The notes beneath the pieces were generated by a model. It was not told where the DNA came from. It saw nothing but the letters and a program-made list of their open reading frames with translations, and searched no databases. Source: a bacterium (GTDB taxonomy: Bacteria; Planctomycetota; UBA1135; UBA2386). From it: a stretch of DNA of 64,000 bases. Location: contig JAUILN010000008.1 of assembly GCA_030432695.1 (NCBI GenBank), forward strand, positions 1 to 64,000. Reading direction: 5' to 3'. Shown in pieces: positions 51,509 to 61,331 of the stretch; the first letter of the stretch is position 1, and each line of letters opens with the position of its first letter. The position numbers and the translations under genes are program-made.

Positions 51509-52693
51509 ATGACCAGTCGCCGCATCGACCGCCGCACCTTCCTCCGTGACAGCAGCCTCGCCGCGGGTGCGCTGACGCTGCCCGCCACCGGCCGGCAGAC
51601 ACTGGGATCGCTGACGGATCTCTACTTCCCACCACCGCCGAAGACCGAGCACGTGGTGCTGGTCGCCTTCGCCGGCGGCGTGCGCCAGAAGGAGGTCCTC
51701 GGCACCCCCGACAACGTGCCGAACCTGATGCGCATCGCCAGCGCCGGCGTGGCGATGCCCAAGGTGCGCTGCCAGAACGTCGGCCACTATGGCGCCGCGC
51801 TGTCGATCTTCACCGGCAACGTCGAGGTGATGGGGATCCGCGAGAACGAGCGCGGCACCAGCCCCACCCTGTTCGAGCGGATCCGCAAGGACGCCGAGTT
51901 CGCCGGCGACCAGGTCTGGCTATCGACCTCCGGCGGCGCGCAGAGCCGGCTGTTCGCCCACTCCGACCATCCCGACTACGGCGCGCGCTACGCCGCGAAC
52001 GTGCTCGACGGCGACGGCCTGTTCAACGTCGAGTTCAAGCGGGTGCTCGCCGCCTTCGGCAAGCCACAGTCCGACGGCGAGCACGATCGCGCGGTCCTCG
52101 ACCGACTCGCAGCGGCGATCGATCCCGAGGCGTTGGTCACTGCCGCGGGCACGCCGGCACCCGATCCCGAGCGCGCCCGCCGCGTGTCGAACTTCGTGCT
52201 CGACGAGTTGACCGGCAACACCTCGCGCCTCACCGGGCCGGGCGCGGGCGACGCCAAGGCGATCCGGGTCGGCCTGAACATCCTGCGCACCTTCCGCCCG
52301 CGGCTGCTCGGCATCACGCTGCAGAACCACGACATCGCCCACGGCAGCTTCAACGGCTACGTGGAGGTCATCCGCCGTAACGACGCCGAACTCGGCCGGC
52401 TGTGGGACGCGATCCAGCAGGACGAGGAGCTGCGCGACAAGACCGCCGTGCTGGTGCTGCCGGAGTTCGGTCGCGACAAGGACCTCAACGAGCGCAACGG
52501 CCTCGATCACGGCGACAACTCCGACGCGCTCCGCGAGGTGTTCCTGGTCGCCGCCGGTCCGGAGATTCACCAGGGACGCGTGGTACGCGACGAGGTACAG
52601 ACCATCGACGTCGCGCCGACCGTGCTGAAGATGCTCGCACCGCGGGTCCGGGCCAGCGTCGAAGGCAGCGTGATCCGCAGCCTGTTCCGGTGA
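51509..52693 (+). CDS. Tat-exported alkaline-phosphatase-superfamily protein
   Basis: The 394-residue product begins with a twin-arginine leader (SRRIDRRTFLRDSSLAAGALTLPA). The sequence HVVLVAFAGGVRQKEVL, NVPNLMRIASAGVAM, TAVLVLPEFGRDKDLNERNGLDHGDN and the late IDVAPTVLKMLAP fit the metal-binding fold of the sulfatase/phosphatase superfamily (compare DUF1501-type proteins), but the classic nucleophile motif is not evident. The ATG at 51509 gives the leader; an upstream open frame is not protein-like. It begins the run of genes with the cytochrome. Confidence 0.75.
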   Translation: MTSRRIDRRTFLRDSSLAAGALTLPATGRQTLGSLTDLYFPPPPKTEHVVLVAFAGGVRQKEVLGTPDNVPNLMRIASAGVAMPKVRCQNVGHYGAALSIFTGNVEVMGIRENERGTSPTLFERIRKDAEFAGDQVWLSTSGGAQSRLFAHSDHPDYGARYAANVLDGDGLFNVEFKRVLAAFGKPQSDGEHDRAVLDRLAAAIDPEALVTAAGTPAPDPERARRVSNFVLDELTGNTSRLTGPGAGDAKAIRVGLNILRTFRPRLLGITLQNHDIAHGSFNGYVEVIRRNDAELGRLWDAIQQDEELRDKTAVLVLPEFGRDKDLNERNGLDHGDNSDALREVFLVAAGPEIHQGRVVRDEVQTIDVAPTVLKMLAPRVRASVEGSVIRSLFR

Positions 52694-52719
52694 CGGCGCG
52701 CCCCCGAACCAATCCACTC

Positions 52720-55700
52720 ATGTCGATCCGCCGCGCCGCCGCGCTCCGCGCCTTCTGCTGGACGGTCGCGGGCCTGCTGCCCGCGCTCCTGGTCTCCGCC
52801 TCGCTGCTGCCGACGGAGACCTCCGGCGGCACCTCCGCCGCGCTGCCGCCGCCGGGCTTCCACGATCCCGGCCGTCTCGACGGCGGCTCCTGCGTGAGCT
52901 GCCACGCGGGCATCGAGGAGATCCATCCGGGCTGGCAGCTGAGCTGCGTCTACTGCCACGGCGGCGACGACGAAGCGAACACGAAGGACAAGGCCCACGT
53001 CCTGCCGAGCCGTACGGTCCCCGGCGACGAACGGGTGCTGCCGGCCAACCATGACCTCGCCTGGCAGCGCTTCAAGAACCCGTCGAACCTGCGGATCGTC
53101 GACCAGGTCTGCGCCGACTGCCACGACCGCTGGGTCGACCACGTGACCAAGTCGCTGCACGCGACCACCACCGGCCACCTCGGCGACGGCTTCTACGAGC
53201 ACGGCCTCGTCGACGGCAAGCGACCGCGCTACTCGATCTTCCCGGCTCGCGACGACGACGGCGAGGTGCCCGACGGCGCGCTGCGTGCCACCGAGCAGGT
53301 CCCCGGCTTCGACCGCAACGGCCCGCGCGACGCGATCGAGACCCACTACTCCGACCTGCCGCGCAAGGCCTGCATGACCTGCCACCTCTACAGCGAGGGG
53401 CGCGCAGTCGACGGGCGGCTCGGGCTCGACGGCGACTACCGCGGCGAAGGCTGCGCCGCCTGCCACGTGACCTACGCCGACAACGGCCGCTCGCGCTCGG
53501 GCGACCGGACCGTCGACCGGATCGAGCCGGGCCACCCGCTGGAGCACCGCTTCACCTCGGCGATCCCCACCGAGACCTGTACGCGCTGCCACTACGGCGA
53601 CGCCAGCATCGGCCTGCACTTCCGCGGCATGGCGCAGCTCGTGCCCGGCATGCCCGCGGGCCCCGACGTCGCCGGCACCACCGACTCGCTGCTCAACGGA
53701 GTGTTCTACATCCAGGATCCCGACCTCACGCCGCCCGACGTGCACCACCAGCGCGGCATGCACTGCATCGACTGCCACACCGCCTTCGACGTGATGGGCG
53801 ACGGCAACCTCTGGCCGCAGATGGACCACGCGGTGGAGATCGAGTGCGAGAGCTGCCACGGCACGCTGCAGGCGCCGAGCGACCTCACCACCTCGCACGG
53901 CCGCCGGGTCCCGAACCTGGAGCGCGACGGGGACCGCTACTGGCTGATCAGCAAGGTGACCGGCAGGCGGCATCCCGTGAAGCAGGTGGTCGACGTGGTC
54001 ACCGAGGGCCACGCCGACTTCAACGCGCGCGCCGCCGAGGCCATGACCTCGGCGCACGCGCGGCTGGAGTGCTACACCTGCCACAGCGGCTGGAACGTCG
54101 ACTTCTTCGGCTTCCACTTCGACCGCAACGAGCAGTTCACCCAGCTCGACCTGATCTCCGGCGAGCGCACGCCGGGTCGGGTGACCACCCAGGAGAAGGT
54201 CTTCGCGACCTTCAACCAGCTGCGACTCGGCGTGAACCACGAGGACCGCATCGCGCCCTACATGGTCGGCTTCTCGACCATCGGCAGCGCGCGCGGCACC
54301 GACGGCGAGATCCTCCTGCACCAGGCGACGCCGGAGACCGCGGCCGGCCTGTCAGGCGTCACGCTGGTGCCGCACCAGACCCACACCACCCGGCCCGAGG
54401 CACGGAGCTGCGTGGAGTGCCACCGCAGCCCGACCACCTGGGGCCTCGGTTCGGTCAACTTCCGCCTGACGCGCCCGTTCGGCTACGCGATCACCCGGAA
54501 GACCTTCCACACGGTGGCGGTCGACACACGTAACCCGGCCCGCACCCAGGCCGTGGCCGCGATCGAGCTGCCGGCCGAGTCCCGGGCCCTGGCCCTCGAT
54601 CTCGACGAGGTGCACGCCAAGGCGCGCGTCGCCTACGTCGCCGATGCAGAAGGCGGCGTGACCACGGTCGAACTCGACAACCCGACCATGCCCCGGATCG
54701 GCAAGCGCGCCGACGGACTGCTCGTCGATCCGCGCCGCATGCTGGCCCAGGGCGGCTACCTGTACGTGGCCGACGGCGTCGGCGGCGTCACGATCCTCGA
54801 TATCGAGAAGCCGGGCCGGCCGAAGGAACTCGGCGCGCTACCCACCACCGATGCCCGCGACCTCGCGGTGGCCTGGCCCTGGCTCCTGGTCGCCGACGGT
54901 GCCGGCGGCCTGGTCGTGGCCGACGTCAGTGATCCGGGCTCGCCGCGGGTGGTCGGCAGCGCGGACCTCAACGGCGGGGATGCGGCGCCCGACGAGGCGC
55001 TCGACGTCGAGGTGCTGTTCCACTACAGCCGCACCCGTGCCGACGGCCCCGGCCGCACCGCGCGCAGCCCGGCCCGCCATCTCGCCGCGGTCGCCTGCGG
55101 GCTCGACGGCGTGCGGCTGGTCGACTTCACCGACCCGACCGATCCGGTAGTGCTGAACGGCCCGACGGCGCGCGAGGCGTTCCGGTTCGACCGGGGTGAC
55201 GTGCGCGGGGTCGCGCTCAACACGGTGTTCGACATCGGCTCGGCCGGCGGCGGCATCCAGAGCGGCGAGCGCGACTACCTCTATCTCTGGGTCGACCAGG
55301 GCAACGACCAGAACCGTCAGCAGCGGATCCACGTCTTCGACGTCTCGGATCCGTGGTCACCGCGCCGGGTCAAGCAGGCGACCCCGCGCATCTACGGCGG
55401 CACCGGCGAGCTGTTGTTGATGCGCGCCTACAACGAGCCGTTCCTGCAGCACTTCGTGGTGGCGGCCGGCGCGGGCGGCCTCGGCACCGTGGTCGACGTC
55501 AGCCGCGCCCCTACCGTGGGCGCCGACGTGCTCACCACCTGGGAAGACCTGTCGGGCCTGCGCGACCTCGCCTTCGAGGAGCTGGCCTTCGACCGGCTGG
55601 TCGACGAGCGGCAACGCTGGATCAAGGACATCAGCCACGAGGACTGCCGCTACCTCGAACGCGACGAACTGCTGAAGGTCCTGAACGCCGAGATCCCGAT

Positions 55701-55779
55701 CCCCGGCTACGCCACCGACCGCTACGGCCACGCCACCGGCGACCTGTCGACGAACGAACGCCCCCGGAGGGCCCGATGA
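52720..55779 (+). CDS. Decaheme c-type cytochrome with LVIVD-type repeats
   Basis: The 1019-residue exported protein has a leader at residues 8-30. Ten CxxCH heme sites are counted between residues 58 and about 570: CVSCH, CVYCH, CADCH, CMTCH, CAACH, CTRCH, CIDCH, CESCH, CYTCH and CVECH. The C-terminal 430 residues form beta-propeller-like LVIVD-type repeats (GGYLYVADGVGGVTILDIEKPGRPKELG, LLVADGAGGLVVADVSDPGSPRVVGS, AAVACGLDGVRLVDFTDPTDPVVLNG). It probably carries electrons in the periplasm or at the cell surface. It starts 26 bases after the phosphatase-fold gene and overlaps the EF-hand gene by ATGA. Confidence 0.9.
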   Translation: MSIRRAAALRAFCWTVAGLLPALLVSASLLPTETSGGTSAALPPPGFHDPGRLDGGSCVSCHAGIEEIHPGWQLSCVYCHGGDDEANTKDKAHVLPSRTVPGDERVLPANHDLAWQRFKNPSNLRIVDQVCADCHDRWVDHVTKSLHATTTGHLGDGFYEHGLVDGKRPRYSIFPARDDDGEVPDGALRATEQVPGFDRNGPRDAIETHYSDLPRKACMTCHLYSEGRAVDGRLGLDGDYRGEGCAACHVTYADNGRSRSGDRTVDRIEPGHPLEHRFTSAIPTETCTRCHYGDASIGLHFRGMAQLVPGMPAGPDVAGTTDSLLNGVFYIQDPDLTPPDVHHQRGMHCIDCHTAFDVMGDGNLWPQMDHAVEIECESCHGTLQAPSDLTTSHGRRVPNLERDGDRYWLISKVTGRRHPVKQVVDVVTEGHADFNARAAEAMTSAHARLECYTCHSGWNVDFFGFHFDRNEQFTQLDLISGERTPGRVTTQEKVFATFNQLRLGVNHEDRIAPYMVGFSTIGSARGTDGEILLHQATPETAAGLSGVTLVPHQTHTTRPEARSCVECHRSPTTWGLGSVNFRLTRPFGYAITRKTFHTVAVDTRNPARTQAVAAIELPAESRALALDLDEVHAKARVAYVADAEGGVTTVELDNPTMPRIGKRADGLLVDPRRMLAQGGYLYVADGVGGVTILDIEKPGRPKELGALPTTDARDLAVAWPWLLVADGAGGLVVADVSDPGSPRVVGSADLNGGDAAPDEALDVEVLFHYSRTRADGPGRTARSPARHLAAVACGLDGVRLVDFTDPTDPVVLNGPTAREAFRFDRGDVRGVALNTVFDIGSAGGGIQSGERDYLYLWVDQGNDQNRQQRIHVFDVSDPWSPRRVKQATPRIYGGTGELLLMRAYNEPFLQHFVVAAGAGGLGTVVDVSRAPTVGADVLTTWEDLSGLRDLAFEELAFDRLVDERQRWIKDISHEDCRYLERDELLKVLNAEIPIPGYATDRYGHATGDLSTNERPRRAR

Positions 55780-56804
55780 TGAGCCATTCCCGCATCCTGC
55801 CGTTCGCCGTCCTCGGTGCGTTGGTCGCCCTGGCGCCCGGGGCCACCGCGCAGCGCGAGGACGACGAGACCTTCCTGAAGCGCGTGTTCCGCCGCTACGA
55901 CCCCGACGGCGACGGCGAGGTCGAGCGCAAGGAATACCCCGGCTCCGACGACCAGTTCGCGAGCCTCGACCGCAACGGCGACGGCCACGTCGACATGGAG
56001 GAGTTCGCCAAGTCGGGGATCGCCCGGCAGCTCCTGAGTGCCCGGCGCCGCGCCGAGGAAGCGCCGCGCGAGCGGGTCGACGTCGACGTGCTGGTCCTGC
56101 GCCGCCTCGAGGCCGCGGCCCGCTTCGACCAGAACCGCAACGGCCGGATCGAGCAACGAGAATGGACCGGCTCGCCGACCGCCTTCGCCGAACTCGACCT
56201 CGACCGCAACGGCGTCCTCGACAAGGCCGACCGCAACCTCGCTCGCCGCCGGGCGCCCGACCAGGCCTCGGCCACGCTGCCGGATCGCAAGTCGCCACCC
56301 CGCCCCCTCGAGCAGCTGCTCAAGCGCGCCGACAAGGACAAGGACGAGCGACTCAGCGAGCGCGAGCTCGACACCACCGACCTGGCTGGCGGCTTCGCCT
56401 GGGCCGACACCGACCGCGACGGCTTCCTCGACATGGACGAGGTGCAGCGCCTGTGGCGCGCGGTCAACGAGCTGGTCCAGGCCCGGACCCGCGGCGACGC
56501 CCGTCCGCAGGCCTGGCGCGTGCCCTTCTCCAGCTGGGACGCCAATGACGACGGCCGCCTCGAGACCGCCGAGTGGAAGGAGCGGAAGTACCTGTTCGCG
56601 CGCATCGACCAGGACCGCGACGCCCACGTCACCCCGACCGAGATCGAGCGCTACCGCCGCTCGGTCGAGGGCGCGACGTTCCTGGAGCGCTTCGATCTCA
56701 ACGACGACGGGCGCGTGACCCTGGAGGAGTTCGGCGGCTCGCCCGCCGCGTTCCGCCGCGCGGACCAGAACGGCGACGGCACCGTGTCGCGCGCGGATCG
56801 GTGA
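55776..56804 (+). CDS. Secreted protein with ten EF-hand-like loops
   Basis: The 342-residue product has a signal peptide (FAVLGALVALAPGATAQ). Calcium-binding loops follow: DPDGDGEVERKE, DRNGDGHVDMEE, DQNRNGRIEQRE, DLDRNGVLDKAD, DKDKDERLSERE, DTDRDGFLDMDE, DANDDGRLETAE, DQDRDAHVTPTE, DLNDDGRVTLEE and DQNGDGTVSRAD. Most keep the D-x-D/N-x-D/N-G geometry; the fifth and eighth lack the Gly. It probably binds calcium outside the cytoplasm. It overlaps the cytochrome gene by four bases, so the two are made together. Confidence 0.85.
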   Translation: MMSHSRILPFAVLGALVALAPGATAQREDDETFLKRVFRRYDPDGDGEVERKEYPGSDDQFASLDRNGDGHVDMEEFAKSGIARQLLSARRRAEEAPRERVDVDVLVLRRLEAAARFDQNRNGRIEQREWTGSPTAFAELDLDRNGVLDKADRNLARRRAPDQASATLPDRKSPPRPLEQLLKRADKDKDERLSERELDTTDLAGGFAWADTDRDGFLDMDEVQRLWRAVNELVQARTRGDARPQAWRVPFSSWDANDDGRLETAEWKERKYLFARIDQDRDAHVTPTEIERYRRSVEGATFLERFDLNDDGRVTLEEFGGSPAAFRRADQNGDGTVSRADR

Positions 56805-56831
56805 GGGCGGAGGAGCAGCTATGGTCCCCCG

Positions 56832-57512
56832 ATGCCGACGCGAGCCCTCGATCGCATCCTGACCGCCACGACGACCGCCGCCCTGCTGGTCGCCGGGACC
56901 GGGCTCACCACGCCTGCCGCCCGGCTCCCCGACCCCGGCGCCGAGCCGCCCCTGCTCCTCGAGCTGACCGTGGGGGAGCAGGTCATCGAGCTGGTCGAAG
57001 GCCAACCCGCCGCGCACGAACTGCTCGGCCAGGAGGTGACGCTGCGCGCCGAGGTCCGACCGACCCGGCGCCTGCAGACCCCGGCATGCAGCTTCGACTA
57101 CCCCCGCCACATGGCGTTCGAGTACGAGCGCGACGCCGACCTCGGCCTGGAGACCTGGACCCTCGACGGCAATGACGTGGTGCTCATGGCCCAACGTTTC
57201 GATGTCGGTTCGGCCCGCTTCCTGGCACGGTCGATCCTCGAGGCGACCACCCAGGCGCTCGGCGCAGAGCCGGAGATCGAAAGCACCCGACAGCGCTGCG
57301 GGGGCGAACAGATGCCGGCCTTCGTCGCCCGCAGCGCGATCGCAGGCGTCGGTTTCGAGCAGACCGCGGTCGCGATCGACACCTCGGAGGGACCGGTCGT
57401 CCTTCTGCTACAGGTCACCGCCGGCGAGGGCGATGCGCCGGCCGCGGAAGCCGCCCAGGTGAAGGCGCTGCTCGACAGCTCGTTCGAGTACCAGCGCAAG
57501 CGCGACGAGTAG
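56832..57512 (+). CDS. Exported hypothetical protein
   Basis: The 226-residue product has a signal-like N-terminus (ILTATTTAALLVAGTGLTTPAA). The mature part contains alternating beta strands (LLLELTVGEQVIELVEG, VVLLLQVTAGEGDA) and a conserved-looking CSFDYPRHMAFEYERD. No family is recognised. It follows the EF-hand gene by 27 bases and may be the last gene of that run; the lacZ gene faces it. Confidence 0.6.
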   Translation: MPTRALDRILTATTTAALLVAGTGLTTPAARLPDPGAEPPLLLELTVGEQVIELVEGQPAAHELLGQEVTLRAEVRPTRRLQTPACSFDYPRHMAFEYERDADLGLETWTLDGNDVVLMAQRFDVGSARFLARSILEATTQALGAEPEIESTRQRCGGEQMPAFVARSAIAGVGFEQTAVAIDTSEGPVVLLLQVTAGEGDAPAAEAAQVKALLDSSFEYQRKRDE

Positions 57513-57548
57513 CCAGCGCGCACAACAACGCGCACCGCCGGCCTCGCA

Positions 57549-60500
57549 TCACCGGATCCGCCAGCGCCCCTCGTAGACCTTCCCGCTCGGCAGCCGGTAC
57601 TCCGGATGCGGCCGCGCCCCCCAGGAATCGTCGCCGCCCACCCCCATCTGTGCCACGGTCAGTTCGAGCGTCAGCGTGCGGCTTCGCGGCAGCAGGTAGT
57701 CGTGCGTGGTGGTCTCGAGCTCTTCGCGGCTGTAGGGCCGCAGGGTGAAGGCGCCCGGCTCACCGAGCCAGTCGATGTGCAGCGGGTCGCCGCGCGATGC
57801 GTCGAGCTTCAGCCAGCGGACGTCCAGGCGCTGCCCCACCTCCTGGGGCCTGACGTAGTGATGGTTCAACGCCTCGACCGATCGCTCGTGCAGGCCCAGC
57901 AACGCGCTGGTGAAGCGGTCCTGGTAGGCCTCGTGCGGACCACGGCCGAGCCAACGTGCGTTGGCGTAGGCGTTGTCGAGGCGGCCGGTCAACGCGACCT
58001 TGGGGATGTCCGGCTGGCCGTCGGCCGGCTCGAAGCGCAGGCCCAGGACGACCGAACCATCCGCGGTGAGAGCGTGGTGCAGTTCGACGTGGCTGTCACC
58101 CGCGGTCGGCAGGCGGAAGCGCGAGACGATGCCGACCCCGGGCCGGTTCTCGACGCTCGCCAGCTCGCGCCGCGCCCAGGCGGCATTCCAGACGCCCAGC
58201 CGCCGCGGCATGCCGTTGCCGCGGTCGTTGTCGGTCGGCGCACGCCACAACTCGAGCTCCACCGGACCGTCGAAGACCGGCTCGCCGGTAGCCCCCCGGA
58301 GCTCGCGCGCCAGGCCGGTCTCCAGGTCGACCTCGATCCGGGCGCTGCCGACTGCCATCGACAGCACGCCTTCGCCGGGCTCCGCCTTCGCGAGCTCCGG
58401 AACGGACGGCAGCGCCACGTCGCGGAACACCTGCTGCTCACGCGCCACGACGTGGCCCGCTGGCGCCCACGGAGTCGCCTCACGCAGCGCGAACTCGACC
58501 TCCCACCAGCCCAGACCGTCGTCGGTGGACGGCTCTGGCAGATCGAGGCGGACCTCCCCGCCCGGCGCGACGTCCGGTGCCGGCATCGACCCGGTCCGCG
58601 CCACGATGCCGTCCCTCACCTCGGCCCAGCGGACCACCAGGTCGCCGAGGTCGGTGAATACGCGCTTGTTGCGGACCCAGGCCTCACCGTCGCGCCACAC
58701 CACGTCGATCGGCTCGTAGACCTTCCGCACCTCCTCGAGGTGCGGGTTCGGCGTGCGATCCGGTTGGACCAACCCGTTGCACAGGAAGTTGCCGTCGTGG
58801 CGCACCTCGCCAAAGTCGCCGCCATAGGCGAGGAAGCGCTCGCCCTCCGGCGCACGGGTGAACTCCTCCAACTGCGTCGCGTCGAACCAGACCAGCGTGG
58901 CCTCATCGGGCTCCGCGCCGATGTTGCCGAGTTCGTCGGCCGTGAGCGCCCGCTTCCACACCCGCGCCCGAGCGATCGCACCGGGGAAGCGACGGTCACC
59001 GACCTCGGTGTTGATCCCCACCCCGAACGGGGACTGGGTCGCCGTGATCCGGCCCCCGACCTGCGCCTCGCCGACCACGTCGCCATCGAGGTAGAGGCGC
59101 AGCACGCCCTCGGACCAGACGCAGGCCACGTGGTGCCAGGCGCCGTTGAAGTCCGCAGGCAGCGGCGCACGCACGGTCTTCCAGGTATCGACGAAGACGA
59201 AGGCCTCGAGCTGCCGCGAACCGCCGGCCAACTTCAGCATGAACTCGTGGTCGCCCTTGCCGACGATCGGCCCGTGGCCGTCGCTCCAGCGCGGCCAGAC
59301 CCAGGCCTCGGCCGTCAGCGCCTGCAGGCCACCGAGCACGCCGAGGTTCTCGCTCGGGTAGCGCGCCTCCATCGCCTCGACCGCCGGCGTGCCCTCCAGC
59401 TCGATGCGCTCGCCCCGCACCTCGACCCAGGCACCGACGGCGGGATCCGAGAAGCTGCGCCGCGGCGGGACCGGCTTGTAGAGCGCCTGATCGACCCAGT
59501 CCCAGATGAAGCCACCCTGCAGGTGCTTCTCGCTCTCGATCAGGTCCCAGTAGTCCTGCAGGTTGCCGACGCTGTTACCCATCGCGTGGGCGTACTCGCA
59601 CTGGATCAGCGGGCGGAGTCGCCCCTCCATGCCGGGGTCGCTACCCCGCGCATAGCGGGCCATGCCCTCCATCGACAGGTACATCGGCGAGACCAGGTCG
59701 ACGTGGGATCGCTCCCCGGCACGCTCGTAGTGGACCGGCCGTGTCGGGTCGTTCTTGTGCATCCACTCGCTGACCGCCTCGAAGTTGACCCCGTCGCCGG
59801 CCTCGTTGCCCATCGACCAGACGATGACCGACGGGTGGTTCTTGTCGCGCTCGACCATGCGCTTCGCGCGGTCGAGGTGCATCCGCTCCCAGACCGGATC
59901 CTTGGCCAGCGAGCGCTCGCCGTAGCCCATGCCGTGCGACTCGATGTTGGCCTCGTCGAAGACCCAGAGCCCCAGCTCGTCGCAGAGCTCGTACAGGTAG
60001 GGGTCGTTCGGATAGTGCGAGGTGCGCACCGCGTTGATGTTGTTGCGCAGCATCAGCAGCAGGTCCTCGCGGATCCGCTCGCGCGACACGTAGTGGCCGG
60101 TCTCCGGATCGTGGTCGTGGCGATTCACGCCGCGGATCACGATCGGCTCGCCGTTGACCAGCAGTTGGCCGCCCTTCACCTCCACCCGGCGGAAGCCGGT
60201 GCGGATCGGGACGACCTCGACGACCTGCCCCTCCGCGTCGAAGTGCTCCACCAACACCGTGTAGAGCGTCGGCGTCTCCTGGGTCCAGCGCGCGACGTCC
60301 GGCACGTCCATCGTCACGATGGAGCCGGCACCGCCGCCCCTCGGCATCGCCGCCAACGATCCCGGCCGCGGGTCGCCGACCGGCTGCCCGTCGGGATCGA
60401 GCAACGTGATCGACAACCTGTGGCCCGACACGCGCTGCGCATCGCGGTTGCGGACCAGGGAGTCGACCCGCAGGCTACCGGTCTCCAGGTCGTCCTCGAG

Positions 60501-61250
60501 GCCCGCCCGCACCCAGACGGTCTGGAGGAACACCTTGGGCCGCGCCACCAGCGACACGTCGCGGAAGATCCCCGAGATCCGCCACATGTCCTGGCACTCG
60601 AGGTAGCTGCCAGTCGAGTAGCGGTAGACCTCGACCGCGAGCACGTTGTCGCCCTCGGCCTTCAGGTGCTGGGTGACGCGCCACTCCGCCGGGGTCCTGC
60701 TGCCCTCGCTGTAGCCGACGTAGGCGCCGTTGAGCCAGCAGTGGAAGGCCGAGTCGACGCCACCGAACTCGAGGAACACCTCGTGATCCGCGAACGACGC
60801 CGGCAGCGTGAAGGTGCGCCGGTAGCTGCCCACCGGGTTGTCGTCCTCCGGCACCCGCGGCGGATCGGCCGGGAAGCAGTACGGGTGGTTCAGGTAGATC
60901 GGCTGGCCGTAGCCCAGCGTCTGCCAGCTCCGCGGCACCGGGATCTCGTCCCAGTCCGACACGTCGAACCCCGGCGCCTCGAAGCCGATGGGCCGCGCGT
61001 CCGGGCGCGGCGACCAATGGAACCGCCAACTGCCGTTCAGCGACAGGAAGCGGTTCGAGGCGCGGCGGTCGCCGGCGCGCGCGAGGTCCGCGGTCTCGAA
61101 GCCGTGGGAGGTCGGGCGCGGCGCCTCCTTGCCGATGTCGAAGACGGCGGGATCCTGCCAGGGTTCGAGCTTGCCGCCCTCTTGCGAAGCGGCGGTCGCC
61201 ACGGCGAACAGGACGAAGACGGCACCCAGCAACCAACGACGGCAGTCCAT
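57549..61250 (-). CDS. lacZ: Exported GH2 beta-galactosidase with LamG insert
   Basis: The 1233-residue glycoside hydrolase family 2 enzyme has a signal peptide (WLLGAVFVLFAVATAASQ). The jelly-roll and immunoglobulin-like domains come first, then the TIM barrel with acid/base Glu483 (VWSMGNEAGDG) and nucleophile Glu552 (LIQCEYAHAMGNS). A LamG-like jelly roll (about 625-775: LTAEAWVWPRW, GAWHHVACVWSEGVLRLYLDGDVVG, GAIARARVWKRALTADEL) interrupts the barrel between WDWVDQALYK and LAYGGDFGE. The C-terminal beta-galactosidase small-chain domain follows. I chose ATG at 61250. The long antisense frame on the plus strand is a shadow. Confidence 0.9.
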   Translation of the reverse strand: MDCRRWLLGAVFVLFAVATAASQEGGKLEPWQDPAVFDIGKEAPRPTSHGFETADLARAGDRRASNRFLSLNGSWRFHWSPRPDARPIGFEAPGFDVSDWDEIPVPRSWQTLGYGQPIYLNHPYCFPADPPRVPEDDNPVGSYRRTFTLPASFADHEVFLEFGGVDSAFHCWLNGAYVGYSEGSRTPAEWRVTQHLKAEGDNVLAVEVYRYSTGSYLECQDMWRISGIFRDVSLVARPKVFLQTVWVRAGLEDDLETGSLRVDSLVRNRDAQRVSGHRLSITLLDPDGQPVGDPRPGSLAAMPRGGGAGSIVTMDVPDVARWTQETPTLYTVLVEHFDAEGQVVEVVPIRTGFRRVEVKGGQLLVNGEPIVIRGVNRHDHDPETGHYVSRERIREDLLLMLRNNINAVRTSHYPNDPYLYELCDELGLWVFDEANIESHGMGYGERSLAKDPVWERMHLDRAKRMVERDKNHPSVIVWSMGNEAGDGVNFEAVSEWMHKNDPTRPVHYERAGERSHVDLVSPMYLSMEGMARYARGSDPGMEGRLRPLIQCEYAHAMGNSVGNLQDYWDLIESEKHLQGGFIWDWVDQALYKPVPPRRSFSDPAVGAWVEVRGERIELEGTPAVEAMEARYPSENLGVLGGLQALTAEAWVWPRWSDGHGPIVGKGDHEFMLKLAGGSRQLEAFVFVDTWKTVRAPLPADFNGAWHHVACVWSEGVLRLYLDGDVVGEAQVGGRITATQSPFGVGINTEVGDRRFPGAIARARVWKRALTADELGNIGAEPDEATLVWFDATQLEEFTRAPEGERFLAYGGDFGEVRHDGNFLCNGLVQPDRTPNPHLEEVRKVYEPIDVVWRDGEAWVRNKRVFTDLGDLVVRWAEVRDGIVARTGSMPAPDVAPGGEVRLDLPEPSTDDGLGWWEVEFALREATPWAPAGHVVAREQQVFRDVALPSVPELAKAEPGEGVLSMAVGSARIEVDLETGLARELRGATGEPVFDGPVELELWRAPTDNDRGNGMPRRLGVWNAAWARRELASVENRPGVGIVSRFRLPTAGDSHVELHHALTADGSVVLGLRFEPADGQPDIPKVALTGRLDNAYANARWLGRGPHEAYQDRFTSALLGLHERSVEALNHHYVRPQEVGQRLDVRWLKLDASRGDPLHIDWLGEPGAFTLRPYSREELETTTHDYLLPRSRTLTLELTVAQMGVGGDDSWGARPHPEYRLPSGKVYEGRWRIR

Positions 61251-61331
61251 TGCGGGCCTTTGTAGCGCCCGCCCCACCGCCCCGCAGCTCGCCAGCTCAG
61301 AACGACCCGGGATCGACCCTGGCGCCCCGGA

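Noticed and set aside
57606..61265. A 1219-codon plus-strand open frame antisense to the beta-galactosidase
   Set aside because: Its Arg/His/Val/Leu-rich composition is that of a GC-rich antisense shadow and it has no domain; the minus strand carries complete GH2 motifs.
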